The notes beneath the pieces are model-generated. The model was not told the origin of the DNA. It did no database searches and was given only the letters and a program-made list of their open reading frames with translations. This document shows positions 38,143-47,557 of a stretch of 64,000 nt of DNA, one piece after another (the first letter of the stretch is position 1; every line of letters begins with the position of its first letter). Source of the DNA: Bacteroidales bacterium (GTDB lineage: Bacteria; Bacteroidota; Bacteroidia; Bacteroidales; Rikenellaceae). The stretch is taken from NCBI GenBank assembly GCA_910574205.1, contig CAJSYJ010000001.1, positions 1-64,000 of the forward strand, read 5' to 3'. A program made the translations under genes and the position numbers.

Positions 38143-38346
38143 CTATATATTATATGCAGTCCCGTCAGACTCTTTCGGCATGGATGTCAGGATACCGTGT
38201 GCCGAAGATCGGGCGTCGCAGAGTGCTTCCGGATGCGGAGAGCACGAGCACGAAGCGACTCGGGCGATACCGCCGCCGCCGCCGTTCGCTCTTCGTTTCT
38301 TGTGCGAAGAGTGTGCGAAACCGGTCTGTCCATACGGGAAATTCAT
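38143..38346 (-). CDS. possible leader peptide of the purine operon
   Basis: An open frame in the purE leader ends at TAG (38145-38143), 4 nt before the attenuator hairpin. From ATG 38346 it would encode 67 residues starting MNFPYGQTGF and holding a run of five glycine codons (RRANGGGGGIARV). An alternative start at 38181 gives just 12 residues, MPKESDGTAYNI. The ATG at 38346 falls almost on the predicted transcription start, so the shorter or a leaderless product is possible. Glycine is a purine precursor, which makes the run notable, but no coding proof exists. The frame might be chance. Confidence 0.35.
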   Translation of the reverse strand: MNFPYGQTGFAHSSHKKRRANGGGGGIARVASCSCSPHPEALCDARSSAHGILTSMPKESDGTAYNI

Positions 38347-38350
38347 GTTG

Positions 38351-38358
38351 CAAAAATA
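38351..38358 (-). promoter_or_regulatory. purine operon -7 box
   Basis: On the minus strand TATTTTTG fits TAnnTTTG. It predicts a transcript starting near 38345 and a leader of about 275 nt before purE. A clear -33 TTTG is not seen. Confidence 0.5.
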
Positions 38359-38462
38359 GGCAATATTTTTTGTATTCGGAAATCGCTGCACGAAACATTT
38401 ATCAACTTTTTTTTAACAATTTCTTAAAATCGGCGGCAGCGAAAAAAGTTAGCCGAAATTGC

Positions 38463-38493
38463 TTGTTCGGAATCCGAAATATGCTTACCTTTG
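38463..38493 (+). promoter_or_regulatory. pyrimidine operon promoter
   Basis: TTG (38463-38465) and the -7 box TACCTTTG (38486-38493) are separated by 20 bp, as in typical Bacteroidetes promoters. Transcription should start near 38500, about 170 nt upstream of pyrC. Confidence 0.6.
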
Positions 38494-38511
38494 CCGAAAA
38501 GATTCGAGACG

Positions 38512-38625
38512 ATGAACTGTTGCCGCGCCAATACGCAGATACAAGAGACATCGCACCGCAACGGTGCGGGCATGTATCGATTCTCCGTCTGCGTTACGGG
38601 CTTCGTTATCTTCGTTTCGATATGA
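38512..38625 (+). CDS. possible leader peptide of the pyrimidine operon (pyrL-like)
   Basis: A 37-codon frame starts 12 nt after the predicted transcription start and ends in TGA at 38623-38625, five nt before the attenuator hairpin. The product would begin MNCCRANTQIQE and end FVIFVSI; the last codons lie in a U-rich stretch (TTCGTTATCTTCGTTTCG). The geometry is that of enterobacterial pyrL, in which UTP-dependent RNA polymerase pausing sets whether a translating ribosome blocks the terminator. The peptide sequence itself has no known match that I recognise, and translation is not proven. Confidence 0.45.
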   Translation: MNCCRANTQIQETSHRNGAGMYRFSVCVTGFVIFVSI

Positions 38626-38630
38626 TTCAT

Positions 38631-38656
38631 GGGCGGCCGTCAGGTCGCCCTTTTTT
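38631..38656 (+). terminator. attenuator terminator before pyrC
   Basis: Eight-bp stem GGGCGGCC (38631-38638) / GGTCGCCC (38643-38650), with a GTCA loop and one G-U pair, followed by TTTTTT. It lies between the operon promoter and the pyrC start 15 bp later, so it must be bypassed for expression. Confidence 0.85.
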
Positions 38657-38670
38657 ATAAGGCTGATGCT

Positions 38671-39960
38671 ATGCAAACCGGAACAACCGTAATCAGGAAC
38701 TGCAATATCGCAGAGAGAGACCGCAGAGGAACGTTCGATATAGCCGTCGCCGACGGACGTATAGTCCGCGTGGCGGAGAGTATAGAGCCCGCCGCGGGCG
38801 ATAGGACGATCGATGCCTGCGGCATGACGGCGACATGCGGACTTGTGGACGTGCACGTGCATCTGCGTGAGCCGGGCTACGGCTATAAGGAGCGCATAGC
38901 GACGGGAACGGCGGCGGCGGCGCGCGGCGGATACACGACCGTGTGCGCCATGCCCAATCTCGATCCGGTGCCCGACACGCCGGAGCACTTGCAGCGCCAA
39001 CTGGATATAATAGCTGCGGATGCAGTGGTCAAGGTGCTGCCCTACTGCTCGATAACGCTTGGCCGTATGGGCGTCGAGACGGTTGATTTCGCAGCGCTCA
39101 AAGAGCATGCTGCGGCTTTCTCGGACGACGGCAGCGGCGTGCAGAGCGACGAGACGATGCTGCGGGCGATGCGGCAGGCGGCCGAGAACGACGTTCTGAT
39201 CGCCGCCCACTGCGAAGTGAACGAGTTGCTGCGCGGAGGATATATTCACGACGGCGCATACGCCGCACGCAACGGCCACAAGGGGATATGCTCCGAGAGC
39301 GAGTGGCGCCAGATAGAGCGCGACGTGAGACTTGCCGAGCAGACAGGCTGCCGATACCATGTATGCCACATATCTACTGCCCAGAGCGTCGACATAATAC
39401 GTCGTGCCAAGGCGCGCGGCGTGGCCGTCACGTGCGAGACGGCGCCCCACTACCTCGTCTTCTGCGACGAGGATCTGCAAGATGAAGGTTGCTGGAAGAT
39501 GAATCCGCCGCTAAGATCGGCGGCCGACCGCGAGGCGCTTCTGAAAGGCATAGCCGACGGTACGATCGACATGATCGCCACCGACCATGCGCCGCACTCC
39601 GAGGAGGAGAAGTCGCGCGGACTGCAAGGCAGCGCCATGGGCATCGTGGGGCTCGAAACGGCTTTCGGCGTGCTCTACACGCATCTGGTCGAGTCGGGTC
39701 GCATAACGCTCGATAGTCTGTTGGAACTGATGAGCGGCAATCCCCGCCGGATATTCCGCATAGGGGGCGCCTTGCGCGAGGGCGAGAGGGCGGACATTAC
39801 CCTGCTGGACTTGCGGACGGAGTACGAGATCGACCCCTCTACATTCGTGTCGCTGGGGCGTTCTACCCCATTTGCCGGCATGCGTGTCAGGGGACGCGCG
39901 GCTATGACCATGGTCGACGGACGCGTGGTTTACATGGATGAAACGATAAACAAAAGATAG
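38671..39960 (+). CDS. pyrC: dihydroorotase
   Basis: A 429-residue class I-type amidohydrolase that interconverts carbamoyl-aspartate and dihydroorotate. The metal-binding DVHVHLREPGYGYKE is near residue 57. DDGSGVQS near 141, HCEVNE near 170, CHISTAQSVD near 223 and IATDHAPHSEEEK near 301 supply the other metal and catalytic residues. The frame is open 14 codons upstream through the attenuator, so ATG 38671 is taken as the start. It is the first structural gene of the pyrimidine operon. The form with CarA-CarB next to it resembles the PyrC group of Bacteroidetes and Gram-positives. Confidence 0.94.
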   Translation: MQTGTTVIRNCNIAERDRRGTFDIAVADGRIVRVAESIEPAAGDRTIDACGMTATCGLVDVHVHLREPGYGYKERIATGTAAAARGGYTTVCAMPNLDPVPDTPEHLQRQLDIIAADAVVKVLPYCSITLGRMGVETVDFAALKEHAAAFSDDGSGVQSDETMLRAMRQAAENDVLIAAHCEVNELLRGGYIHDGAYAARNGHKGICSESEWRQIERDVRLAEQTGCRYHVCHISTAQSVDIIRRAKARGVAVTCETAPHYLVFCDEDLQDEGCWKMNPPLRSAADREALLKGIADGTIDMIATDHAPHSEEEKSRGLQGSAMGIVGLETAFGVLYTHLVESGRITLDSLLELMSGNPRRIFRIGGALREGERADITLLDLRTEYEIDPSTFVSLGRSTPFAGMRVRGRAAMTMVDGRVVYMDETINKR

Positions 39961-39965
39961 ATGCA

Positions 39966-41057
39966 ATGAAACCGTTTGACAAAAAACTGGTACTTGCCGG
40001 CGGCGCCGAGTTTCCGGGATACGGAGTCGGAGCAGACCGCAACACGGTCTGCGAGCTGGTGTTCAACACGTCGATGGTCGGCTATCAGGAGATCCTCTCC
40101 GATCCGTCGTATACCGGCCAGATCGTAGTGATGACCTACCCTCTGATCGGCAACTACGGCATAACCGACGAGGACTACGAGACCAAGTTCCCGACCATAG
40201 GCGGCATGGTGATGCGCGAGTGCAACGACTCGCCGAGCAACTTCCGCTATACCAAGACGCTCGACGAGGTGTTGGAGGAACTCGACATACCCGGCATAAG
40301 CGGCGTGGATACGCGCATGATTACGCGTATAATACGCAACGAGGGCTGCCAGAAAGCCGCTATCGTAGACTACGGCATGCCCCGTGAGGAGGCACTGCGG
40401 ATGATCGCCCGGGCGGAGCTCCCGCGCGACGGCGTGAGCCGCGTCAGTTGCAAGAAACGCTGGTTCTCGCGCACGCCCAACCATAAGTACGACATCGTCG
40501 CGATAGACTGCGGCATAAAGTACAACATCATACGTCAGTTCAACCAGAAAGGCTGCAACGTGACGATAGTGCCTTACGATTCGACACCCGAGGAGATCAT
40601 GGCGTTCAACCCTGACGGCATATTTCTCTCGAACGGACCGGGCGACCCGGAGGATGTAAATGCTGTGAGGAGCACGATAGAGGCGCTGAGAGGCAGACTG
40701 CCGATATTCGGAATATGTCTTGGTCATCAGCTCATAGCGTTGTCCTACGGCGCACGCACATTCAAGATGAAGTTCGGCCACAGGGGCGGCAATCATCCCG
40801 TCAAGAATCTCGATACGGGGCGCATAGAGATAACGAGCCAGAACCACAACTATGCCGTCGACGAGGAGTCGCTGCGCTCGACGCCGCTCAGAGTGACGCA
40901 TGTCAACCTGCTGGATTCGACCGTCGAGGGCATGGAGTCGGCGGCCGACAAGATATTCTCGATACAGTATCATCCCGAGAGTGCGCCCGGACCGCAGGAC
41001 AGTTCGTATCTTTTCGATAAATTCATTAAAATGATGGAGGACAACAGAGATGCCTAA
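39966..41057 (+). CDS. carA: carbamoyl-phosphate synthase small subunit
   Basis: A 363-residue glutaminase subunit that feeds ammonia to CarB. The N-terminal CPSase domain (about 1-145) has [20 protein letters not shown] in parts ([11 protein letters not shown] near 40) and [12 protein letters not shown] near 115. The class I glutaminase domain has the nucleophile Cys in [10 protein letters not shown] near 250 and the catalytic His and Glu in [10 protein letters not shown] near 335. Its stop overlaps the start of carB by 8 bp. Carbamoyl phosphate supplies both PyrB in this operon and arginine synthesis. Confidence 0.96.
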   Translation: MKPFDKKLVLAGGAEFPGYGVGADRNTVCELVFNTSMVGYQEILSDPSYTGQIVVMTYPLIGNYGITDEDYETKFPTIGGMVMRECNDSPSNFRYTKTLDEVLEELDIPGISGVDTRMITRIIRNEGCQKAAIVDYGMPREEALRMIARAELPRDGVSRVSCKKRWFSRTPNHKYDIVAIDCGIKYNIIRQFNQKGCNVTIVPYDSTPEEIMAFNPDGIFLSNGPGDPEDVNAVRSTIEALRGRLPIFGICLGHQLIALSYGARTFKMKFGHRGGNHPVKNLDTGRIEITSQNHNYAVDEESLRSTPLRVTHVNLLDSTVEGMESAADKIFSIQYHPESAPGPQDSSYLFDKFIKMMEDNRDA

Positions 41058-44000
41058 GAGAACCGATATAAAGAAAGTGATGGTGATCGGATCGGGTCCG
41101 ATCGTCATAGGTCAGGCCGCCGAGTTCGATTACGCCGGCACGCAGGCCTGTCTGGCCTTGAAGGAGGAGGGATATCAGGTTATTCTGGTAAACTCGAATC
41201 CGGCCACCATAATGACCGATACGCATATCGCCGACAAGGTGTACATGGAGCCGCTGACGTTGGAGTATGTCGCCAAGATAATCCGCTACGAGCGTCCCGA
41301 TGCGATAGTACCGGGACTGGGCGGTCAGACGGGGCTGAATCTGGCCGTGCAGCTGGCCAAGAAGGGTATTCTCGAAGAGTGTCAGGTGGAGATACTCGGA
41401 ACATCGTTCCGCAGTATCGAGCAGGCCGAGGACAGAGAGATGTTCAAGGATCTGTGTCTGAGCCTGGGCGAGCCGGTACTGCCCTCGGAGATCGTCGGAT
41501 CGACCGAGGAGGCGATCGAGGCCGCCGCGCGCATCGGCTATCCGGTAGTGCTCCGGCCGGCATTCACGCTGGGCGGTACGGGCGGCGGTTTCGCCGACAA
41601 CCGGGACGAGTTGTGCGACATAATGCACAATGCGCTGATGCTCTCGCCGACGCATCAGGTGCTGGTCGAGAAGAGCATCAAGGGATACAAGGAGATCGAA
41701 TACGAGGTAATGCGCGACCGCAACGACACGGCCATAACGATATGCAACATGGAGAATGTCGACCCGGTGGGTATTCACACGGGCGACTCGATAGTCGTGG
41801 CGCCGAGCCAGACGCTGACCAATAAGGAGTACCAGCTGCTGCGCGACAGCGCGCTGCGGCTTATACGCGCATTGAAGATCGAGGGCGGCTGCAACGTGCA
41901 GTTCGCGCTCGACCCGCTGTCGTTCAAGTACTATATCATCGAGGTCAATCCGCGCGTGAGCCGCTCGTCGGCTCTGGCGTCGAAGGCAAGCGGCTACCCT
42001 ATCGCCCGCGTAAGCGCCAAGATTGCCGTGGGCCTGACGCTCGACGAGATAATGATCGCCAATACGCCGGCCAGCTTCGAGCCGACGCTGGATTATGTAG
42101 TGACGAAGATCGCGCGATTCCCGTTCGACAAGTTCAGCGACGCCTCCAATGAGCTGGGCACGCAGATGAAGGCTACGGGCGAGGTAATGAGCATCGGGCG
42201 CACTATCGAGGAGAGCCTGTTGAAGGCCGTGCGCTCGTTGGAGACGGGCGTATGCCATATATATCACAAGAAGTTCGACACCATGTCGGTCGACGGCATG
42301 CTCGCCTACATACGCAAGGGCACAGACGACAGACTCTATGCCATTGCCGAGCTGATACGGCGCGGGGTCGACCTGCTGCACATATACAACAACACGAAGA
42401 TCGACATGCTGTTCCTCGAAAAGTTCAAGAACATAGTCGAGATGGAGGCCCGCGTGAAGGCCGCCGCAGGCGACAGCGAGGCGTTGTACGAGGCCAAGCG
42501 CATGGGATTCGGCGACAAGTATATAGGTATGTTGTGGGGCATGACCGAATCGGAGGTGTTCAGTCTGCGTAAGAGTCTGGGCATGTTCCCCGTATACAAG
42601 ATGATCGACACGTGCGCCAGCGAGTTCGACTCGTATGTGCCCTACTTCTACTCGACCTACGAGCGGGAGAACGAGTCGATCGTGAGCGACCGGAAGAAGA
42701 TCGTCGTGCTGGGCTCGGGCCCGATCCGCATAGGTCAGGGCGTCGAGTTCGACTACTCGACCGTGCATGCCATATGGACAATACGCGAGGCCGGCTACGA
42801 GGCTATAATCATAAACAACAACCCCGAGACCGTATCGACCGACTACACCATAAGCGACAAGCTCTACTTCGAGCCCCTGACGGTGGAGGATACGATGAAT
42901 GTCATAGAGTTGGAGCGCCCCGAGGGCGTGATCGTCTCTCTGGGCGGACAGACGGCTATCAATCTGGCCAAGCCGCTGGCAGATCTGGGCGTGAGGATCA
43001 TCGGCACTGGCATCGAGGCCATAAACAATGCCGAGGACAGAAAGTGCTTCGAGCATATCATGCGGCAGGCCGGCATACCTCAGCCCGAGGCCGAGGCCAT
43101 AACCGACATCGAAGCAGGTGTTAAAGCGGCCGAGAGGATCGGCTATCCCGTGCTGGTGCGTCCGAGCTATGTGCTGGGAGGCCGCGCGATGCAGATCGTC
43201 TCGAACGAGGAGGCGCTGCGTCACTACCTGAAAAATGCGGTCGAGATCAACGAAGACCAGCCCGTACTGGTAGACAAGTATATAATGGGCAAGGAGTTGG
43301 AGGTCGATGCGATATGCGACGGCGAGAATGTATTCATACCGGGCATCATGGAGCATGTCGAGCGCACGGGCATACACTCGGGCGACAGCATAAGCGTCTA
43401 CCCAACGTTCAGCGTCAACGAGAACGTGAAGCGGACGATAATCGACTATACGGTGCGTCTGGGCAAGCGCATAGGCATCGTCGGACTGTACAACATACAG
43501 TTCATCGCCGATAAGGATGACAAGGTGTTTGTAATCGAAGTCAATCCGCGTTCGTCGCGAACGGTGCCGTTCCTGTCGAAGTCGACCGGAGTGCAGATGG
43601 CCGGCATAGCGACCAAGGTAATACTCGGACACTCGCTGCGCGAGCAGGGCATAGAGGAGGTCTACCCCGCCGAGCGCAAGCGCTGGTATGTAAAGACGCC
43701 GGCGTTCTCGTTCGCCAAGATCCGCGGCGTGGACTCTTACCTGTCGCCCGAGATGAAGTCTACGGGCGAGGCGATAGGATACGACAATTCGCTCACGCGC
43801 GCACTCTACAAGTCGTTGCAGTCGTCGGGCATGACCATTGCCAATTACGGTACGATACTGGTTACGATAGCCGATGCCGACAAGCCGCGCGCGCTGCCTT
43901 TGATACGCCGCTTCTACAACCTCGGCTTCAATATCGAGGCCACGAGCGGTACGACGCGCTTCCTGCGCGAGAACGGCATCCGCACGCGTTGCCTGCACAA

Positions 44001-44241
44001 GCTGAGCGAGGGCTCGACCGAGATATTCGAGTCGCTGCACAAGGGGCATGTCAACTATGTTATAAATACGATCGACATAAACCAGCACAGCGCGCGGCTC
44101 GACGGATACGACATACGTCGTGCGGCCGTCGAGAACAATGTGACGATATTCACGGCGTTGGAGACTGTGAGCGTGCTGCTCGACGTTCTGGAAGAGATCA
44201 CGCTCGGCGTGTCGACAATAGATGCTGAACAGAATGTATAA
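41050..44241 (+). CDS. carB: carbamoyl-phosphate synthase large subunit
   Basis: A 1063-residue enzyme with two homologous ATP-grasp halves. The first phosphorylates bicarbonate ([22 protein letters not shown] near 10, in parts; [18 protein letters not shown] near 208). The second phosphorylates carbamate ([18 protein letters not shown] near 552; [15 protein letters not shown] near 745). A C-terminal MGS-like domain (about 935-1060), with [13 protein letters not shown], is where UMP or ornithine regulates the enzyme in relatives. It lies between carA (8-bp overlap) and pyrK (5-bp overlap), so the block is translationally linked. Confidence 0.97.
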   Translation: MPKRTDIKKVMVIGSGPIVIGQAAEFDYAGTQACLALKEEGYQVILVNSNPATIMTDTHIADKVYMEPLTLEYVAKIIRYERPDAIVPGLGGQTGLNLAVQLAKKGILEECQVEILGTSFRSIEQAEDREMFKDLCLSLGEPVLPSEIVGSTEEAIEAAARIGYPVVLRPAFTLGGTGGGFADNRDELCDIMHNALMLSPTHQVLVEKSIKGYKEIEYEVMRDRNDTAITICNMENVDPVGIHTGDSIVVAPSQTLTNKEYQLLRDSALRLIRALKIEGGCNVQFALDPLSFKYYIIEVNPRVSRSSALASKASGYPIARVSAKIAVGLTLDEIMIANTPASFEPTLDYVVTKIARFPFDKFSDASNELGTQMKATGEVMSIGRTIEESLLKAVRSLETGVCHIYHKKFDTMSVDGMLAYIRKGTDDRLYAIAELIRRGVDLLHIYNNTKIDMLFLEKFKNIVEMEARVKAAAGDSEALYEAKRMGFGDKYIGMLWGMTESEVFSLRKSLGMFPVYKMIDTCASEFDSYVPYFYSTYERENESIVSDRKKIVVLGSGPIRIGQGVEFDYSTVHAIWTIREAGYEAIIINNNPETVSTDYTISDKLYFEPLTVEDTMNVIELERPEGVIVSLGGQTAINLAKPLADLGVRIIGTGIEAINNAEDRKCFEHIMRQAGIPQPEAEAITDIEAGVKAAERIGYPVLVRPSYVLGGRAMQIVSNEEALRHYLKNAVEINEDQPVLVDKYIMGKELEVDAICDGENVFIPGIMEHVERTGIHSGDSISVYPTFSVNENVKRTIIDYTVRLGKRIGIVGLYNIQFIADKDDKVFVIEVNPRSSRTVPFLSKSTGVQMAGIATKVILGHSLREQGIEEVYPAERKRWYVKTPAFSFAKIRGVDSYLSPEMKSTGEAIGYDNSLTRALYKSLQSSGMTIANYGTILVTIADADKPRALPLIRRFYNLGFNIEATSGTTRFLRENGIRTRCLHKLSEGSTEIFESLHKGHVNYVINTIDINQHSARLDGYDIRRAAVENNVTIFTALETVSVLLDVLEEITLGVSTIDAEQNV

Positions 44242-44974
44242 GAAGGGACTGTATACGATCGTAGAGAATCGTCCCCTGACCGCTGCCGTATGGCGTATGG
44301 TTCTTGCCGGCGACACGCAGTATATCGTAAGGCCGGGACAGTTCATCGACATAGCGATCGACGGACTGTTTCTACGCCGGCCGATTTCGGTATGCGATTG
44401 GGACGACTCGACCGTGACGATCATCTATAAGGTCGTGGGCAAGGGCACCGAGGCCATGAGCCATATGGCACCGGGAAGCGTGCTGGACTGTCTGACGGGG
44501 CTCGGCAACGGCTTCGCGACGGACAACGGCTCGCAGTCGCCCCTGCTCGTGGGCGGCGGCGTAGGCGTGCCGCCGCTGTATAATCTCTGCAAGCGGCTGA
44601 CGGCCGAGGGCAGGCGCCCGACAGTCGTTATGGGGTTCAGTACGGCCGGGGAGATATTCTATCGCGAGGAGTTCGAGAAACTGGGCGTCGACGTGCATGT
44701 CGCGACGGCCGACGGCTCGCTTGGCGTGCGCGGCCTGGTAACCGACGCCATAGATGCCGCGGCCGCGGGGTTCGATTACATATATGCCTGCGGTCCCGTG
44801 CCGATGCTCAGGGCTCTGTACGATCGTTACGACGTGCCGGGGCAGTTCAGCTTCGAGGAGCGCATGGGCTGCGGCTTCGGCGCCTGCATGGGGTGCAGCT
44901 GCAAAACCAAGTACGGCAACAAACGCATCTGCGTCGACGGACCGGTGCTTAAACGGGAGGAGATAATATGGTAA
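44237..44974 (+). CDS. pyrK: dihydroorotate dehydrogenase electron-transfer subunit
   Basis: A 245-residue iron-sulfur flavoprotein of class 1B dihydroorotate dehydrogenase. The FAD domain (about 1-100) has [11 protein letters not shown], the NAD domain (about 100-215) has [20 protein letters not shown] in parts, and the C-terminal 2Fe-2S site is [22 protein letters not shown] in parts, with ligands C-x4-C-x2-C followed by a distal Cys near residue 235. It passes electrons from PyrD to NAD+. The start ATG 44237 ([14 protein letters not shown]) overlaps the carB stop; an ATG 15 bp earlier is possible. It overlaps pyrD by 7 bp. Confidence 0.94.
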   Translation, partial: YKKGLYTIVENRPLTAAVWRMVLAGDTQYIVRPGQFIDIAIDGLFLRRPISVCDWDDSTVTIIYKVVGKGTEAMSHMAPGSVLDCLTGLGNGFATDNGSQSPLLVGGGVGVPPLYNLCKRLTAEGRRPTVVMGFSTAGEIFYREEFEKLGVDVHVATADGSLGVRGLVTDAIDAAAAGFDYIYACGPVPMLRALYDRYDVPGQFSFEERMGCGFGACMGCSCKTKYGNKRICVDGPVLKREEIIW

Positions 44975-45888
44975 ATGTTTGCGATACGGGCGTGGAGTTG
45001 TGCGGCGTGAGGTTAGACAACCCCGTCATTCCGGCCAGCGGCACTTTCGGTTTCGGCCGCGAGTTCGCCGAGTTCTACGATCTCGACATCCTCGGCGCCA
45101 TATCCGTCAAGGGTACTACGCGCGAGGCACGTTTCGGCAATCCGACGCCGCGCATAGCCGAGTGCCGGGGCGGCGTGATAAATTCCGTCGGATTGCAGAA
45201 TCCGGGAATCGATGCCGTTATAGGCGAGGAGCTGCCTGCGCTGAGACGGATATTTCACAAGCCGATAATAGCCAATATCAGCGGCTTCTCGATCGACGAA
45301 TACGAGGAGTGTTGCGCCAAGATAGACCATGAAGAACAGGTGGAGATAATCGAGGTAAATATCTCGTGTCCCAACGTTCACAACGGCGGCATGAGCTTCG
45401 GCACGTCGCCCGGATCGGCGGCGGCCGTGACACGTGCCGTAAAGGGCGTGACCACCAAGCCGGTATTCATGAAGCTGAGCCCCAATGTGGGCGACATAGT
45501 GTCGATAGCCCGCGCATGCGAGGATGCCGGTGCCGACGGAATATGCCTGATAAATACGATGCTCGGCATGCGCATCGACACGATGCGCCGGCGGCCGGTA
45601 ATAGCCAACAAAATGGGCGGTTTCTCGGGCGATGCGATATTTCCGATAGCGCTGCGTATGGTATATCAGGTGGCGGGTGCATGCGCCCTGCCGGTTATGG
45701 GTTGCGGCGGCGTATCGTGCGCCGACGATGTCATAGAGATGATGATGGCCGGTGCGACGGCTGTGCAGGTGGGTGCGGCGAATCTGCGCGACCCGTATGC
45801 CTGCATGCGTATCGTCGAGGAGCTTCCCGAGAGGATGCGGCATCTGGGCATAGAGCGTCTCGAAGATATAATAGGAGTTGTAAAATAA
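44968..45888 (+). CDS. pyrD: dihydroorotate dehydrogenase catalytic subunit, class 1B
   Basis: A 306-residue FMN-containing TIM barrel that oxidises dihydroorotate to orotate. The N-terminal [16 protein letters not shown] and SVKGTT are FMN-site segments. The catalytic base Cys is in [13 protein letters not shown] near residue 133, GVVNSVG-like substrate contacts are at [13 protein letters not shown] near 69, and the end has [13 protein letters not shown] near 250. Together with PyrK it forms the NAD-linked B-type enzyme. A Cys as base is characteristic of class 1 cytosolic enzymes. It starts within pyrK. Confidence 0.96.
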   Translation: MVNVCDTGVELCGVRLDNPVIPASGTFGFGREFAEFYDLDILGAISVKGTTREARFGNPTPRIAECRGGVINSVGLQNPGIDAVIGEELPALRRIFHKPIIANISGFSIDEYEECCAKIDHEEQVEIIEVNISCPNVHNGGMSFGTSPGSAAAVTRAVKGVTTKPVFMKLSPNVGDIVSIARACEDAGADGICLINTMLGMRIDTMRRRPVIANKMGGFSGDAIFPIALRMVYQVAGACALPVMGCGGVSCADDVIEMMMAGATAVQVGAANLRDPYACMRIVEELPERMRHLGIERLEDIIGVVK

Positions 45889-45899
45889 TAGAAACGGAT

Positions 45900-46598
45900 A
45901 TGGGAAAAGATGTTATCATAGCCTGCGATTTCAGCAGCAAGGAGCAGGTACTCGGCTTTTTAGACAGGTTTACCGAAACCAAACCTTTCGTCAAGATAGG
46001 CATGGAGCTGTTCTATGCCGAGGGACCGTCGATCGTGCGCGAGATCAAGGCGCGCGGCCATAAGATATTCCTCGACCTGAAACTGCACGACATACCCAAT
46101 ACGGTCAAAAAGGCGATGTCGGTGCTACGCAATCTCAACGTCGACATGTGCAACGTGCATGCTGCCGGAACGATCGATATGATGCGTGCGGCCGTCGAGG
46201 GGCTGACGCGCGAGGACGGAACGCGCCCGCTGCTTATCGCAGTGACTCAGCTCACATCGACGAGCGAGGAGCGCATGCGCGGCGAGCTGCTTATCGATGC
46301 GACGATTAACGATACGATAGTGAAGTATGCCTTGAACACTCGCCAGGCCGGTTTGGACGGCGTGGTATGCTCTCCTCTGGAAGCGGCTATGGTCAAGCAG
46401 GCCTGCGGCGAAGAGTTCATGACCGTGACGCCCGGCGTGCGTTTCGCCGACGGCGAGGCGGGCGATCAGGTGCGCATAACCACTCCGGCGCGTGCGCGCG
46501 AGATCGGGTCGGACTACATCGTGGTCGGGCGTCCCGTGACGCAGGCTGCCGATCCGGTTGCGGCATACGAGAGATGCTTGAAGGAGTTTGTCGGATAA
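45900..46598 (+). CDS. pyrF: orotidine 5'-phosphate decarboxylase
   Basis: A 232-residue TIM-barrel enzyme that converts OMP to UMP, the last step of the pathway. The N-terminal [10 protein letters not shown] holds the first substrate Asp, the catalytic Lys-Asp array is [13 protein letters not shown] near residue 59, and [11 protein letters not shown] near 209 binds phosphate. The length fits the PyrF subtype of about 230 residues. The open frame runs upstream through pyrD, but ATG 45900 gives [11 protein letters not shown] and lies 11 bp after the pyrD stop. Confidence 0.95.
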   Translation: MGKDVIIACDFSSKEQVLGFLDRFTETKPFVKIGMELFYAEGPSIVREIKARGHKIFLDLKLHDIPNTVKKAMSVLRNLNVDMCNVHAAGTIDMMRAAVEGLTREDGTRPLLIAVTQLTSTSEERMRGELLIDATINDTIVKYALNTRQAGLDGVVCSPLEAAMVKQACGEEFMTVTPGVRFADGEAGDQVRITTPARAREIGSDYIVVGRPVTQAADPVAAYERCLKEFVG

Positions 46599-46611
46599 AA
46601 GACGTAATGCG

Positions 46612-46875
46612 ATGAAACCCATAAAATTGTTTTATCTCCGTAATTGCCCCTATTGCAAGCGTGCATTGCAGTATATAGAGGACGAGAAGAGGCTGCATCC
46701 CGAGTTCGGCGCATTGGAAATCGAGATGATCGAGGAGTCGGAGCACGCCGAAATCGCCGACCGATACGATTACCATTACGTACCGACGTTCTATATCGGA
46801 GAGAGGAAAGAGCATGAGGGCGGAATATTTCGCGAGGAGATAGAACCGTTGTTACGCAAGGCGTTGAATGAATAG
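46612..46875 (+). CDS. glutaredoxin-like thiol redox protein
   Basis: An 87-residue thioredoxin-fold protein. Its active site is YLRNCPYCKRALQYI with the CPYC motif of dithiol glutaredoxins near residue 12, and the cis-Pro motif is YVPTFYIG near 56. It lies inside the pyrimidine operon between pyrF (13 bp after its stop) and pyrE (18 bp before its start), co-directional with both. A redox role for the iron-sulfur cluster of PyrK or for general thiol balance is possible. No direct link between glutaredoxins and UMP synthesis is established, so the position is noteworthy. Confidence 0.85.
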   Translation: MKPIKLFYLRNCPYCKRALQYIEDEKRLHPEFGALEIEMIEESEHAEIADRYDYHYVPTFYIGERKEHEGGIFREEIEPLLRKALNE

Positions 46876-46893
46876 ATTAAATATTAAGTTGAT

Positions 46894-47523
46894 ATGGAGA
46901 GACTGATTGCAAAGGATCTGCTGTCGATAGGAGCCGTGTTCCTGCGACCCGAGCAGCCGTTCACATGGGCGAGCGGTATCAAAAGCCCGATATACTGCGA
47001 CAACCGGCTTACGCTGTCGGTGCCCGCTGTGCGCGACGACGTGGAGAGAGGGCTGGCGGAGTTGGTAAAGCGCTACTTCCCCGAGTGCGAGGTACTTATG
47101 GGTACGTCGACCGCCGGCATTGCACATGCGGCCATAACCGCGACGATACTCGGTCTGCCTATGGGATACGTGCGCAGCGGCGCCAAAGACCACGGCCGGA
47201 CGAACCGCATCGAGGGACGGTTGGAGCGCGGGCAGAAGGTCGTCGTTATAGAGGATCTGATATCGACCGGCGGCAGCTGCATAGAGGTCGTCGAGGCTCT
47301 GCGCGAGGCCGGTGCCGACGTGTTGGGCGTGGTCAGCATATTTACCTACGGAATGAAGCGCGGCTTGGAGCGTCTGGCCGCCGCGAATGTCGTCAACCAC
47401 AGCCTCTCGAATCTCGACGCACTTGTCGAAACGGCATGCGACGAGGGTTATATAAAGGCCGAGGACAAGGGTCGCATACTGGCTTTCAGGGACAACCCGT
47501 CGGACGAAAGCTGGATAAAGTAA
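46894..47523 (+). CDS. pyrE: orotate phosphoribosyltransferase
   Basis: A 209-residue type I PRTase that joins orotate to PRPP to make OMP. The N-terminal [16 protein letters not shown] near residue 24 is the orotate site, the flexible-loop Lys region is [20 protein letters not shown] in parts near 93, and the PRPP motif [13 protein letters not shown] is near residue 115. The homodimer is cytoplasmic. It lies 18 bp after the glutaredoxin gene and 34 bp before pyrB. Confidence 0.95.
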   Translation: MERLIAKDLLSIGAVFLRPEQPFTWASGIKSPIYCDNRLTLSVPAVRDDVERGLAELVKRYFPECEVLMGTSTAGIAHAAITATILGLPMGYVRSGAKDHGRTNRIEGRLERGQKVVVIEDLISTGGSCIEVVEALREAGADVLGVVSIFTYGMKRGLERLAAANVVNHSLSNLDALVETACDEGYIKAEDKGRILAFRDNPSDESWIK

Positions 47524-47557
47524 AGGATTATTTGACAGACTTAAACAATTGCCGAAC

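Noticed and set aside
38143..38346. Known riboswitch classes (TPP, cobalamin, purine, glycine) in the purE leader
   Set aside because: None of the core motifs I know for these classes could be found by eye; the leader ORF plus terminator explains more of the layout, though a new aptamer is not excluded.
41026..44424. Open frame of 1132 codons antisense to carB
   Set aside because: Mirror of a very well conserved coding region; the product is His/Arg/Val-rich without motifs and crosses gene borders.
45366..45899. Upstream extension of pyrF through pyrD
   Set aside because: The extra codons read pyrD in another frame and lack homology; the family start is at 45900.
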